NCBI GenBank assembly: GCA_963675935.2 | Contig: CAXXPV010000007.1 | Span: 62,001 to 126,000, forward strand | DNA from: G963675935 sp963675935 | GTDB taxonomy: Bacteria > Planctomycetota > Planctomycetia > Pirellulales > Thermoguttaceae | Length of the DNA stretch: 64,000 bases | Direction: 5' to 3' | Part shown: positions 18,067 to 25,463 of the stretch, piece after piece | How the letters are laid out: every line of letters starts with the position of its first letter | Numbering within the stretch: the first letter of the stretch is position 1 | Notes under the pieces: generated by a model | Told to the model about the DNA's origin: nothing | The model's database searches: none | Seen by the model: only the letters and a program-made list of their open reading frames with translations | Program-made: the position numbers and the translations under genes

Positions 18067-19029
18067 ATGACCACGAATGAACCACAACGCGTCTCGCAGC
18101 CACGCAATCCACGTTGGTATCGCCTCACCGCAGACCGCGTGATCGTCAGCTTGTTGGCTTTCGAGGGATTCCTTTTGCTGTCCGAGTGGTTTGATTGGTT
18201 CGCCTTCAATGGACAAACCTGGATGGCGTTAATTGTGTTTGCAGGAGTGGCGTTGGTTGTGGTCTTGCTTCTACTCTGGTTCATAACTGCTCAGCTTCTC
18301 CACTGGCAGTTTCAATATGGTCTCCACTCCCTGATATTGTTGGGTGTGACCGTCACCATCCCATGCAGTTGGCTGGCTGTGGAGAGAGAACAGGAGAGAA
18401 GGCAGGGAGAGGCGGCAGACCAGATTTGCAGGTTGGGAGGAAGGGTAGAGTCCGAATTGACATGGTTAGGGAGACTCCTGCGGGATGATTCGTTGGTTAG
18501 TGTCACGCAAGTGAATCTTGCTGGGACGCTCGCCACCGACACTGGGCTGCTGCATTTCCAAGAGTTGCGTCAACTCCAAATTCTCATGCTTAACGGCACC
18601 GACATTACTGATGCTGGACTGGTACATCTTCAAGGGTTGAGCCGACTCCGGTGGCTCGTACTTGACAGCACTGAAGTCACCGACGCTGGACTGGTGCATC
18701 TTCAAGGGGTAAGGCGCCTCCGGTGGCTCTACCTCAACTACACCAAAGTCACCGACGCCGGACTAGTGGATATTCAAGGGTTGAGGCAACTACGGTGTCT
18801 AGGGCTTCATGGTACGAAAGTCACGGACGCCGGACTGGTGCATCTTCAAGGGTTGAGGCAACTACAGCGTCTAGGGCTTAGTGGCACCGATATTACGGAC
18901 GCTGGACTGGTGCATCTTCAAGGGTTGAGGCAACTCAAAGATCTGTCGCTTGAAGAAACCCAGGTTACAGATGCTGGCGTGAATAAACTTGAATATGCGT
19001 TGCCGAACTGCAAGGTAAGTCGTGGGTAA
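18067..19029 (+). CDS. Membrane-anchored leucine-rich-repeat protein, 320 aa
   Basis: The gene begins 39 bases after the giant gene on the same strand. The N-terminal 125 residues are membrane-associated: a basic cytosolic start (NPRWYRLTADRVI), then hydrophobic helices near 27-47, 58-82 and 92-105 ending LGVTVTIPCSWLAVEREQER. From about residue 165 there are six to seven 24-residue leucine-rich repeats of the form TDAGLVHLQGLRQLxxLxL. Multi-helix plus LRR proteins of this kind are common in planctomycetes (from memory) and recur near RHS genes. Placement directly after an RHS gene would fit an immunity or anchoring partner, but no experiment or recognised immunity domain supports that. Confidence 0.8.
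   Translation: MTTNEPQRVSQPRNPRWYRLTADRVIVSLLAFEGFLLLSEWFDWFAFNGQTWMALIVFAGVALVVVLLLLWFITAQLLHWQFQYGLHSLILLGVTVTIPCSWLAVEREQERRQGEAADQICRLGGRVESELTWLGRLLRDDSLVSVTQVNLAGTLATDTGLLHFQELRQLQILMLNGTDITDAGLVHLQGLSRLRWLVLDSTEVTDAGLVHLQGVRRLRWLYLNYTKVTDAGLVDIQGLRQLRCLGLHGTKVTDAGLVHLQGLRQLQRLGLSGTDITDAGLVHLQGLRQLKDLSLEETQVTDAGVNKLEYALPNCKVSRG
18577..18990 (+). repeat. 72-bp tandem repeats coding the LRR array
   Basis: About six units of 72 bases recur at a 72-base step (18601, 18673, 18745, 18817, 18889, 18961), each containing close variants of gacgctggactggtgcatct followed by tcaagggttgagg. DNA-level identity is high between several units, so array length may change by slippage or recombination. 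Confidence 0.8.
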
Positions 19030-19030
19030 T

Positions 19031-19280
19031 TCCGGAGTCGGAAAACGGGAGAATAAGGTGACATTGAAAGCGCCGGTCAAAACCGGCAGGGAGTAGCGGA
19101 TGAAAGAGCCGTACGGGAAAGGGCTAGCGACCCATCCCGGCCCTGAGTCATGCGCCGGTCATGGTAACATGACGGGTGAAGCATTGACAAGGGCACACGT
19201 AGGCCAGCCATTGAGCTCCGAAATCTTCGGCGAGCCGACCTCGGTTCCAGAGTACGAACGCTGGCAAGAGGATGAGTAGG
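19031..19280 (+). ncRNA. Strongly folded non-coding segment, possible group II intron-like remnant
   Basis: No open frame of note covers this strip. It contains three successive local hairpins: a 6-bp perfect stem with CAAA loop at 19072-19087; a nested stem at about 19113-19140 (outer CGGGA/TCCCG, inner GGG/CCC); and a perfect 6-bp stem closed by a GNRA-type GTAA loop at 19158-19173. The phrase GTGAAGCATTGACAAGGGCA after the third hairpin resembles conserved group II intron sequence as I remember it. No reverse transcriptase is present and domain V was not identified. It may be an intron fragment or an unknown structured RNA. Confidence 0.35.
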
Positions 19281-19608
19281 AGAATTGGCAGGCATTAGCA
19301 GTATTTTCTATCTCAAGCTACTGGACTAATCTAACCGTCGCGGCTAAACTGGCTGCCACGCCTGGGCACTCCGAAGCGTTCGGGGAAAAGAAGTGCTCGG
19401 CAAACCCGGAGGCCGGAGGAAACGCCGCAAAGCCAAGCGTCGTAAGGACAAGCAGCGTCCGGGCGACAAAAAGCCTCCGGGGAAGCGAGGGCCAAAGTCG
19501 GAGGGAGCGAGCCGAAACGCCCAGCCGCCCGGCCAAAACAGGCGACTGCAAGACCTGCAAGACGGCGACAAGACGAGGGCCGAAACGCCTATACGTATGT
19601 ACTGACGA

Positions 19609-19663
19609 CGGGACTTAGGATCCAGTGGGGTAACCCGTGCAGGTTCAACTCCTGTCTCTCGCA
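19609..19663 (+). pseudogene. 3' half of tRNA-Leu(UAG); probable attachment-site scar
   Basis: From 19609 the sequence follows a class II tRNA. The anticodon loop is CTTAGGA (19614-19620, anticodon TAG at 19616-19618) with a five-pair stem carrying one mismatch. A long variable arm contains GGGGTAACCC. The T arm is GCAGG-TTCAACT-CCTGT (19639-19655), followed by acceptor strand CTCTCGC and discriminator A (19656-19663). The matching 5' acceptor GCGAGAG, the D arm and encoded CCA are absent at the expected positions (19581-19608). A tRNA 3' end without its 5' half is what remains at one end of an element that integrated in a tRNA-Leu gene. Confidence 0.7.
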
Positions 19664-19794
19664 CTGTTCGTCTCTGGAATATGTAGTCCTGGTGAAGCCA
19701 CTGACTGCCAACTTTCCGCAATATAAATGTTGTCCACTTGACTCAAGTGACTGCAATATGTAGGGGCTACTTGAGTTATAAGTGGATAACCATT

Positions 19795-19863
19795 TGGCAC
19801 GAAGTCCTAAGACCCAAGCCCCATTAATTGCGACTATACCGCGTTATGCTGAAGCGTATCCTA
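19795..19863 (+). repeat. Dispersed repeat, uninterrupted copy
   Basis: The segment running from tggcacgaagtcctaagacc to gcgttatgctgaagcgtatc matches, in opposite orientation, the two outer parts of 30922-31125. There the same unit is split by another palindromic element. The rest of the 19664-19886 spacer before riboflavin synthase holds a perfect 13-base palindrome (ACTTGACTCAAGT at 19736-19748) and nothing else I can name. Confidence 0.6.
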
Positions 19864-19886
19864 CTTCTAACCACTAGCGACTATTT

Positions 19887-20489
19887 ATGTTCTCCGGAAT
19901 CGTTGAAGCCCTAGGAACCGTCGTTGAACTTCGCCAGGAACCACCGGGCTGCCGGCTGATCGTCCGCGAGCCGAAAATCGCCGCCGATACAAAAATCGCC
20001 GACAGCATCTCGGTCAACGGCTGCTGCCTCACCGTGGTCGATCGCCAGGCCGACACGTTCGCCTTCCAGGCCGGTCCAGAAACCCTCGCGCGAACGAACC
20101 TCGGCGAGTTGAAACCCGGCAGCCGCGTGAATCTCGAAAGGGCCTTGGCCGTCGGAGACCGGCTGGGAGGACATTTCGTCAGTGGGCACATCGACGGCGT
20201 CGGCCGATTGTTGCGGCGCGACGACGCCGGCGAGTGGTCCACGTTCTGGTTCTCCGTCGCGCGCGAACTGGCCGTGCAGATGGCCTCGAAAGGCTCGATC
20301 GCCGTCGACGGCGTGAGCCTGACGATCGTCGATAGCGAGCCGGACCGTTTCAGCATCGCCCTGATTCCGTTCACGCTGTCGGTCACCACGCTCGGCGCGC
20401 TGCGGGTCGGCGGCCGGGTGAACCTTGAAACCGATCTGTTGGCCAAGTACGTGCAGCGGTTGAACGAGGCGAAGGAGTGGGGAACGTAG
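19887..20489 (+). CDS. ribE: Riboflavin synthase (alpha chain)
   Basis: Riboflavin synthase converts two 6,7-dimethyl-8-ribityllumazine molecules into riboflavin plus a pyrimidinedione in the cytoplasm. The 200-residue length is normal. Two lumazine-binding beta barrels are clear. The first starts with the canonical MFSGIVE and contains SISVNGCCLTVV. The second follows HFVSGHIDGVGR and contains SIAVDGVSLTIV. No FMN riboswitch was seen in the 220 bases upstream, and no other rib genes are nearby. It lies just beyond the tRNA-Leu scar, so it probably marks the start of the conserved chromosome. The end is followed by two small hairpins. Confidence 0.93.
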   Translation: MFSGIVEALGTVVELRQEPPGCRLIVREPKIAADTKIADSISVNGCCLTVVDRQADTFAFQAGPETLARTNLGELKPGSRVNLERALAVGDRLGGHFVSGHIDGVGRLLRRDDAGEWSTFWFSVARELAVQMASKGSIAVDGVSLTIVDSEPDRFSIALIPFTLSVTTLGALRVGGRVNLETDLLAKYVQRLNEAKEWGT

Positions 20490-20521
20490 GGGGCTGGGGA
20501 CTGGGGGCTAGAAAAGAATCG

Positions 20522-20577
20522 CTCCACGACTGCGGTCGTGGAAAAACATCCTTAAACCGCTTGCGGTTTCGCACTGA
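20522..20577 (+). terminator. Two hairpins after riboflavin synthase
   Basis: A 7-bp stem CCACGAC-TGCG-GTCGTGG at 20523-20540 is followed by a short A run. A second palindrome, AACCGCTTGCGGTT, lies near 20556-20569. The second motif recurs after the NfeD gene (23871-23885) and in modified form at about 49685, so it is a dispersed hairpin. Neither has a convincing U tract. Confidence 0.35.
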
Positions 20578-20596
20578 CCACTGACCACTATCATCC

Positions 20597-21496
20597 ATGC
20601 CGCTACCGCCTCGTCAAACCCTGTCGTTCCTCATGCGTCGCTTCAGCGAGGCGGGCATTCGGCCGCACAATAAATACGGCCAAAACTTCCTGATCGATCT
20701 GAATTTGCTCCAGCTACTGTTCGAGGCCGCCGACGTGGGGCCCGACGACGTGGTGCTCGAAGTGGGCACCGGCACCGGCTCGCTCACCGCGCTGTTGGCC
20801 CAGCGGGCCGCGGCCGTCGTCACCGTCGAGGTCGATCCGCAGATGTTCCAACTCGCCTCCGAGGAGTTGCATCGGTTCGACAACGTCCTCATGCTGCATC
20901 TCGACGCGCTCAAGAACAAAAATCACATCAATCCGGTGGTGCTCGATGCGGTTCGCACGCAGTTGGCCGCCCGGCCCGGTCGGCGTTTCAAGCTCGTGGC
21001 CAATCTGCCGTACAACATCGCCACGCCAATCCTCGGCAACCTGTTGGCCGAAGATGCGCCGCCGCACAGCATGACGGCGACGATCCAGCGGGAGTTGGGC
21101 GAGCGGATCACGGCCCCGCCCGGCGGCAAGGACTATAGCGCCTTGAGCGTGTGGATGCAGGCGCAGTGCCGGGTGGAAATTCTGCGAATCCTGCCGCCCG
21201 AGGCGTTTTGGCCGCGGCCGAAAGTCTCGTCGGCCTTTGTGCAAATCACGGTGGACGACGAGCGTCGCGGGCGGATTCCCGACCGGCAATTTTTCCACAA
21301 TTTCACCCGCGCGATGTTTTTGCACCGCCGCAAGTTCTTGCGTTCCGAACTGCTGACCGTCACGAAGGGAAAGCTCGGCAAGCCCGAGGTCGATGCGATT
21401 CTCGACGATCTGGGTCTTGTCGGTTCGCTTCGCGCGGAGCAGCTCGATGTCGACGCGATGCTGGCGCTTTGCGAAGCGGTGCGGCGGCGTTCGTAG
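20597..21496 (+). CDS. rsmA: 16S rRNA (adenine1518/1519-N6)-dimethyltransferase
   Basis: RsmA/KsgA uses S-adenosylmethionine to dimethylate two adjacent adenines in the 3' terminal helix of 16S rRNA. The 299-residue protein shows the usual N-terminal GQNFL motif (residues 28-32), the SAM-binding motif I VLEVGTGTGSLT, the acidic motif II VEVD, and the target-base motif NLPYN with the following IATPIL. Near the C-terminus PRPKVSSAFVQI matches the conserved PxPxVxSA region. It lies 107 bases after riboflavin synthase on the same strand. The C-terminal domain includes RAMFLHRRKFLRSEL, typical of the family. Confidence 0.93.
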   Translation: MPLPPRQTLSFLMRRFSEAGIRPHNKYGQNFLIDLNLLQLLFEAADVGPDDVVLEVGTGTGSLTALLAQRAAAVVTVEVDPQMFQLASEELHRFDNVLMLHLDALKNKNHINPVVLDAVRTQLAARPGRRFKLVANLPYNIATPILGNLLAEDAPPHSMTATIQRELGERITAPPGGKDYSALSVWMQAQCRVEILRILPPEAFWPRPKVSSAFVQITVDDERRGRIPDRQFFHNFTRAMFLHRRKFLRSELLTVTKGKLGKPEVDAILDDLGLVGSLRAEQLDVDAMLALCEAVRRRS

Positions 21497-21510
21497 AAAT
21501 GCTTAAACAA

Positions 21511-21614
21511 AAATAGCCGGGGGCCAACGGCCCGCGGTGGCTCGGTTGGTTTTTTGCTTGCAGCGTTGATTGAACAGCCACCACACACCGCGGGCCATTG
21601 GCCCCCGGCTATTT
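21511..21614. repeat. Palindromic element, family A (GCCGGGGGCCAACGG)
   Basis: Two inverted arms begin AAATAGCCGGGGGCCAACGG at 21511 and end with the complementary CCATTGGCCCCCGGCTATTT at 21614, with about 40 bases between them. Related elements lie at 46409-46479, 50786-50909 and, as a partial copy, inside bamA at 52771-52822. The transcript would form a long hairpin between rsmA and the NfeD gene. Confidence 0.85.
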
Positions 21615-21685
21615 GAACGTCCGTAAATCCCCCTGAATTGACGGGCTGTACCGTGGACCTATAATGTGGTAGTGGAATTCCGCCC

Positions 21686-23872
21686 ATGAAACCATTGCCA
21701 TTCATCCGCATCGCTCATTGTCGCCCGGCCGTCGTCGCGGCGTTGCTGCTCGCGCTGGCTGGTTTTGCGCCGGCCAAAGACGCCGTGAAAGCCGAGGCCG
21801 ACGCGCCGGCCAGGCAGATCGGCCGATTCATCCACATCGCCCTGCCGATCACCGGGCAGACGTTCGAGCGAACTCGCCGCTCGGTTCGCCGGGCGATGGA
21901 CGCGGCACGGGCGGAAAACGCCCGGCTCGTCTTGGTCTTCGAGTTCGACGTGCCGAAGGGGCAGAAGGATTTCGGGCGAGGCAGCGATTTCGGCGCCGCC
22001 CACGATCTGGCCAACTTCCTTTCGAGCGAGGAACTCGGCGCGGTGCGAACCGTAGCCTATCTGCCCGACTCGATCCAAGGCCACGCCGTGCTGCCGGCCA
22101 TCGCGTGCCAGGAGATCATCATGGCGAAGGACGCGACGCTCGGCGCGGCGGGCATCGACGAAAAAACGATCACGCCGACGCTGCGAAGCGCCTACGCCGA
22201 AATCGCCGGCCGCCGGCGGACCGTGCCAGTGGTCGTCGCCCTCGGAATGCTCGATCCCGCGCTCGAAGTGTTGCAGGTCGAGACGGAGGTCGATCGGCAA
22301 TTCGTCACGCCCGACGGGCTTGAAAAGCTGAAAAAAGAACACGCCGTGAAGGAGCCCGTGGTGGTGAAGCGGGCCGGCGAGGCGTTCGAGCCGTCGGGCG
22401 GCGAGGCGCGGCGGCTTGGGCTTGCCCGCTACTTGGCCGCCGATCGCCGCGAGGTGGTTCGATCGCTCGAACTGCCCGCGACGGCCATTAGCGACGACCC
22501 CTCGCTTGAAGCCGGTTGGCGGGCGGTGCGCGTCGATCTGAAAGGCCCGATCCGTGCCGAGACGGTCAAGCAGGCGCAGCGTTCGATCGAGACTCAAATC
22601 CGCGACAACGGCGCGAACTTCATCTGTCTTTGGATCGACAGCCCCGGCGGGTCGCTGACCGATGCCATGCGGTTGGCGAACTTCCTGGCCGACCTGGACC
22701 CGAGCAAGGTTCGCACCGTGGCTTACGTGCCCGTCGAGGCGCGGTCCGATGCCGCGGTCGTCGCGTTGGCGTGCGATCAGTTGGTGGTTCATCCGCGGAC
22801 GGTGCTTGGCGGGTCGGGCGCTTACGAACCGACGAAGCAAGAGATCGACGACGCCTGCCGCGTGATACGCGAACTGGCGCCGCGCAAAGGCCGGTCGTGG
22901 TCGCTCATGGCGGCGATGATCGACCCGGGGTTGCAGGTTTTTCGCGCCACGCGCCGCGGTGACGTGGAATACTTCTGCGATGCGGAACTCGACGAACAGC
23001 CCGACAAAGCGAACTGGGAAAAAGGCCCGCTGGTCACGACGCCCGGCTCGCCGTTGAAACTCACCGGCATCGAGGCCGAGCGGGATTTTCTGGTCAACCG
23101 CGTGGTCGAGAATTTCGCAGAATTTAAGCAATACTATGGGTTGGAGGACGATCCGACGCTGGTCGAGCCGGGTTGGGCCGACTTTCTGATTCGAGCCTTG
23201 GCTTCGCCGGGCGTGGCCGTGCTGCTGCTGTTGATCGGCGGCGCGGCGCTTTATATCGAACTCCAAGCGCCAGGCATCGGCGTCGGCGGATTCGTCGCCG
23301 CAGTGTGCTTCCTGCTGTTTTTCTGGAGCCACTACTTAGGCGGCACGGCCGGCTGGCTCGAAGCGTTGCTCTTCACGGCTGGCGTGGCGTGTCTGTTGCT
23401 CGAGGTGTTCGTCATTCCCGGCTTCGGCATTTTCGGACTCGGCGGCGGCGCGTTGGTGCTGGCCTCGATCGTGCTGGCCAGCCAGACGTTCGTCTGGCCG
23501 AGAAACGAGTATCAGTTCGACCAGTTCGTCGGTTCGCTTTCGACGCTCGGCGCGGCGTGTCTCGGGCTGTTGGCCGTGATCGTGCTGTTGCGCAAACAAC
23601 TCCCGCGCTCGCGATTGTTTGGAAATCTCGTACTCGCGCCGCCGATTGAAGAAGAGGCCGAGACGATTCGCCACCGCGAGGCCCTGATGAATTGCGACGA
23701 TCTGCTCGGCCTGCGCGGCGCAACGACCACGCAGCTTACGCCCTGCGGCAAGGCCCGATTCGGCGAGCGGTTGGTCGATGTCATGGCCGACGGCGAGGTG
23801 ATCGGTCGCGGCGCGTCGGTCGAGGTCGTCGAGGTTCGCGGCAGCCGGGTGCTGGTGCGGGAAATTCAATAA
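21686..23872 (+). CDS. NfeD-family membrane serine protease (ClpP class), 728 aa
   Basis: A signal peptide (VVAALLLALAGFAPAKD) is followed by two ClpP-like segments: residues about 45-200, and 270-420 with WIDSPGGSLTDAM and VEARSDAAVVALACD. The C-terminal half has a cluster of hydrophobic helices from about 500 to 625 and ends in a small OB-fold NfeD domain (GLRGATTTQLTPCGKARFGE onward). Long NfeD proteins couple a ClpP-class protease domain to a membrane and OB domain and act in membrane protein quality control. Here two protease-fold segments occur in tandem. The first lacks an obvious Ser-Gly nucleophile and is probably structural. No stomatin partner gene is adjacent. Confidence 0.8.
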   Translation: MKPLPFIRIAHCRPAVVAALLLALAGFAPAKDAVKAEADAPARQIGRFIHIALPITGQTFERTRRSVRRAMDAARAENARLVLVFEFDVPKGQKDFGRGSDFGAAHDLANFLSSEELGAVRTVAYLPDSIQGHAVLPAIACQEIIMAKDATLGAAGIDEKTITPTLRSAYAEIAGRRRTVPVVVALGMLDPALEVLQVETEVDRQFVTPDGLEKLKKEHAVKEPVVVKRAGEAFEPSGGEARRLGLARYLAADRREVVRSLELPATAISDDPSLEAGWRAVRVDLKGPIRAETVKQAQRSIETQIRDNGANFICLWIDSPGGSLTDAMRLANFLADLDPSKVRTVAYVPVEARSDAAVVALACDQLVVHPRTVLGGSGAYEPTKQEIDDACRVIRELAPRKGRSWSLMAAMIDPGLQVFRATRRGDVEYFCDAELDEQPDKANWEKGPLVTTPGSPLKLTGIEAERDFLVNRVVENFAEFKQYYGLEDDPTLVEPGWADFLIRALASPGVAVLLLLIGGAALYIELQAPGIGVGGFVAAVCFLLFFWSHYLGGTAGWLEALLFTAGVACLLLEVFVIPGFGIFGLGGGALVLASIVLASQTFVWPRNEYQFDQFVGSLSTLGAACLGLLAVIVLLRKQLPRSRLFGNLVLAPPIEEEAETIRHREALMNCDDLLGLRGATTTQLTPCGKARFGERLVDVMADGEVIGRGASVEVVEVRGSRVLVREIQ

Positions 23873-23897
23873 ACCGCTTGCGGTTTCGCAATGAAAC

Positions 23898-25112
23898 GTG
23901 ACAACTGAAAACTCCCCCCGCGTCATGCTGCACCATCCCCTGTCCTGGATCGACGCCGAACTCGCCTCGCTCGAAGAAAAGCACTTGCTCCGCCGTCTTT
24001 CGATGCGTGATGGGCCGCAATCCGCGCAATTGTCGCTCGATGGGCGCGAGCTTGTCAATTTCGGCTCGAACGATTATCTCGCGTTGGCGGCCGATCCGCG
24101 ATTGACCGCCGCCGTCGCCGACGCGCTCGCCCACGAGGGCTGGGGCAGCGGCGCCAGCCCGCTCATTACGGGCCACGCTGCGTTGCATCGCCAAGTGGAA
24201 GAACGCTTGGCCCGATTCGAGGGCGTCGAGGCGGCTTTGCTTTTCACGTCGGGCTTTGCAGCCAACTCGGGCGCAATCGCCGCATTGGTCGGGCCGGGTG
24301 ACGCCGTTTTCTGCGACCGCAAGAATCACGCCAGCCTGTTCGACGGCTGCCGGCTTTCGCGGGCCGACGTTCGCGTCTATCCACATGGCGATTGCCAAGG
24401 CTTGGCCACGTTGCTCGAAAAATCCGCAACGTCGCAAAAGCATCGGCGGCGGCTGATCGCGACCGATAGTCTGTTCAGCATGGACGGCGACCTTGCCCCG
24501 CTTGTCGAGTTGGCCGATCTGGCCGAGCGGTTCGACGCAATGCTTTTAATCGACGAAGCCCACGCGACGGGTGTGCTGGGTTCCCGTGGTCGCGGCGTGG
24601 CCGAACTGCTGGGCGTTGAGAGCCGCGTTCACGTTCGCATCGGCACGTTGAGCAAGGCCCTGGGCAGCGTGGGCGGATTCGTCGCCGGCAGCCGGTCGCT
24701 GGTCGAATGGCTGGCGAACCGCGCGCGGCCGTATGTTTATTCGACGGCGCAGCCCGCCGCCGCGTCGGCCGCGGCGTTGGCGGCGATTGATATTGTTGAA
24801 AGCGAACCTCGGCGGCGCGAAACGCTTCTTGCTCGAGCGAAATCGTTACGCGACGAACTGCATTCACGAGGTTGGAACACCGGCGCGTCGGCCAGTCAGA
24901 TCATTCCGATCATGGTGGGCGATCCGCGTCGGGCGATGGAGTTGTCGTCGCGATTGCGCGAGCGGGGCTTATGGGTTCCCGCGATTCGACCGCCGACGGT
25001 GCCCGAGGGCGAGGCGTGTTTGCGTGTCAGTCTGACGGCGGGGCATACGGAGGAAATGATCGCGGCGTTGCTGGCGGCGTTGGATACTCCCCGCCCCCCG
25101 AGTGATGCGTGA
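23898..25112 (+). CDS. bioF: 8-amino-7-oxononanoate synthase (biotin synthesis)
   Basis: BioF is a PLP enzyme that condenses pimeloyl-ACP or pimeloyl-CoA with L-alanine to give 8-amino-7-oxononanoate. Family marks visible include FGSNDYLALAADPRL near the N-terminus, the Gly-rich WGSGASPLITGHAALH, the PLP Asp and His in DEAHATGVLG, and the Schiff-base lysine in STLSKALGSVGGF. The listed start is GTG 23898 (404 aa); ATG 23925 (MLHHPLSWIDAEL) is an equally good start and gives 395 aa. The upstream gap of 25 bases contains the AACCGCTTGCGGTT hairpin. No other bio genes are in the window. It could be another alpha-oxoamine synthase, but BioF fits best. Confidence 0.88.
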   Translation: MTTENSPRVMLHHPLSWIDAELASLEEKHLLRRLSMRDGPQSAQLSLDGRELVNFGSNDYLALAADPRLTAAVADALAHEGWGSGASPLITGHAALHRQVEERLARFEGVEAALLFTSGFAANSGAIAALVGPGDAVFCDRKNHASLFDGCRLSRADVRVYPHGDCQGLATLLEKSATSQKHRRRLIATDSLFSMDGDLAPLVELADLAERFDAMLLIDEAHATGVLGSRGRGVAELLGVESRVHVRIGTLSKALGSVGGFVAGSRSLVEWLANRARPYVYSTAQPAAASAAALAAIDIVESEPRRRETLLARAKSLRDELHSRGWNTGASASQIIPIMVGDPRRAMELSSRLRERGLWVPAIRPPTVPEGEACLRVSLTAGHTEEMIAALLAALDTPRPPSDA

Positions 25113-25153
25113 TTGACATATCCCATAAATCAATGGATACTTGGGGCAGGAGG
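25113..25153 (+). promoter_or_regulatory. Promoter and strong ribosome site of the HicB-like pseudogene
   Basis: TTGACA (25113-25118), 17 bases, then GATACT (25136-25141; 4 of 6 consensus bases) form a good sigma-70-type promoter. A perfect AGGAGG lies at 25148-25153, 8 bases before the ATG at 25162. Signals this strong before a broken gene suggest that the gene was recently functional. Confidence 0.5.
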
Positions 25154-25161
25154 TTTTTCTG

Positions 25162-25410
25162 ATGCCAAACATGTATACGGCGATTACGAAGCAGGACGGC
25201 GATTGGTAGATCGGCTGGATTGAAGAGGTTCCCGGGGTTAATTGCCAGGAGAAGACGCGGGAAGGGTTTCTTGAGAGCCTGCGAGACACGCTGAAAGAGG
25301 CTCTCGAACGCGACTGGGAAAAGTGGGATCGTGAAGTCGAAGCGGACGCCGCGAGCGGAAAGCTGGAATCTCTTTTTCAAGACGTAGTCGATGGGAAAGA
25401 TAATTCATAG
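25162..25410 (+). pseudogene. HicB-family antitoxin with in-frame amber codon
   Basis: Reading from ATG 25162 gives 15 residues (MPNMYTAITKQDGDW), a TAG at 25207-25209, and then 66 further in-frame residues: IGWIEEVPGVNCQEKTREGF, then helices ESLRDTLKEALERDWEKWD, ending at TAG 25408-25410. The IGWIEEVPGVNCQ core is the typical HicB-like partial RNase H fold. In such proteins another residue, often Trp, stands where the TAG is. No HicA toxin (small double-stranded RNA-binding domain) is adjacent on either side. It is either a single-base nonsense mutation in an orphan antitoxin or a stop that is read through. Confidence 0.7.
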
Positions 25411-25463
25411 CCATTGACTACCCTACGGAATCTCTGTAGTGCAGGATGTCATGGGAGAACAGT

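Noticed and set aside
18577..18990. Regular 72-bp spacing considered as a CRISPR array
   Set aside because: The units are continuous coding LRR repeats without unique spacers, and no cas gene is present anywhere in the window.
19393..19605. A 70-codon Lys/Arg-rich open frame (GGRRKRRKAKRRKDKQRPGD) before the tRNA fragment
   Set aside because: No ribosome site, extreme composition that simply follows the purine-rich DNA, and it runs into the tRNA fragment. I could not support it as a gene, though it may be part of the element's structured RNA.
19581..19663. A complete tRNA-Leu, or a tRNA-Leu interrupted by a group I intron
   Set aside because: The expected 5' acceptor (GCGAGAG) and D arm are not found upstream at tRNA or intron distances in this window.
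19344..19721. Minus-strand frame containing RETGVEPARVTPLDPKS
   Set aside because: This is the familiar spurious translation of the strand opposite a tRNA. It was useful only as a pointer to the tRNA-Leu fragment.
21659..23332. 557-codon minus-strand frame opposite the NfeD gene
   Set aside because: Shadow frame with Arg/His-rich composition; the plus strand has a signal peptide, SPGG motif and membrane helices.
25207..25209. Amber codon in the HicB-like gene read as pyrrolysine
   Set aside because: No Pyl machinery or insertion element is visible. A nonsense mutation is simpler.
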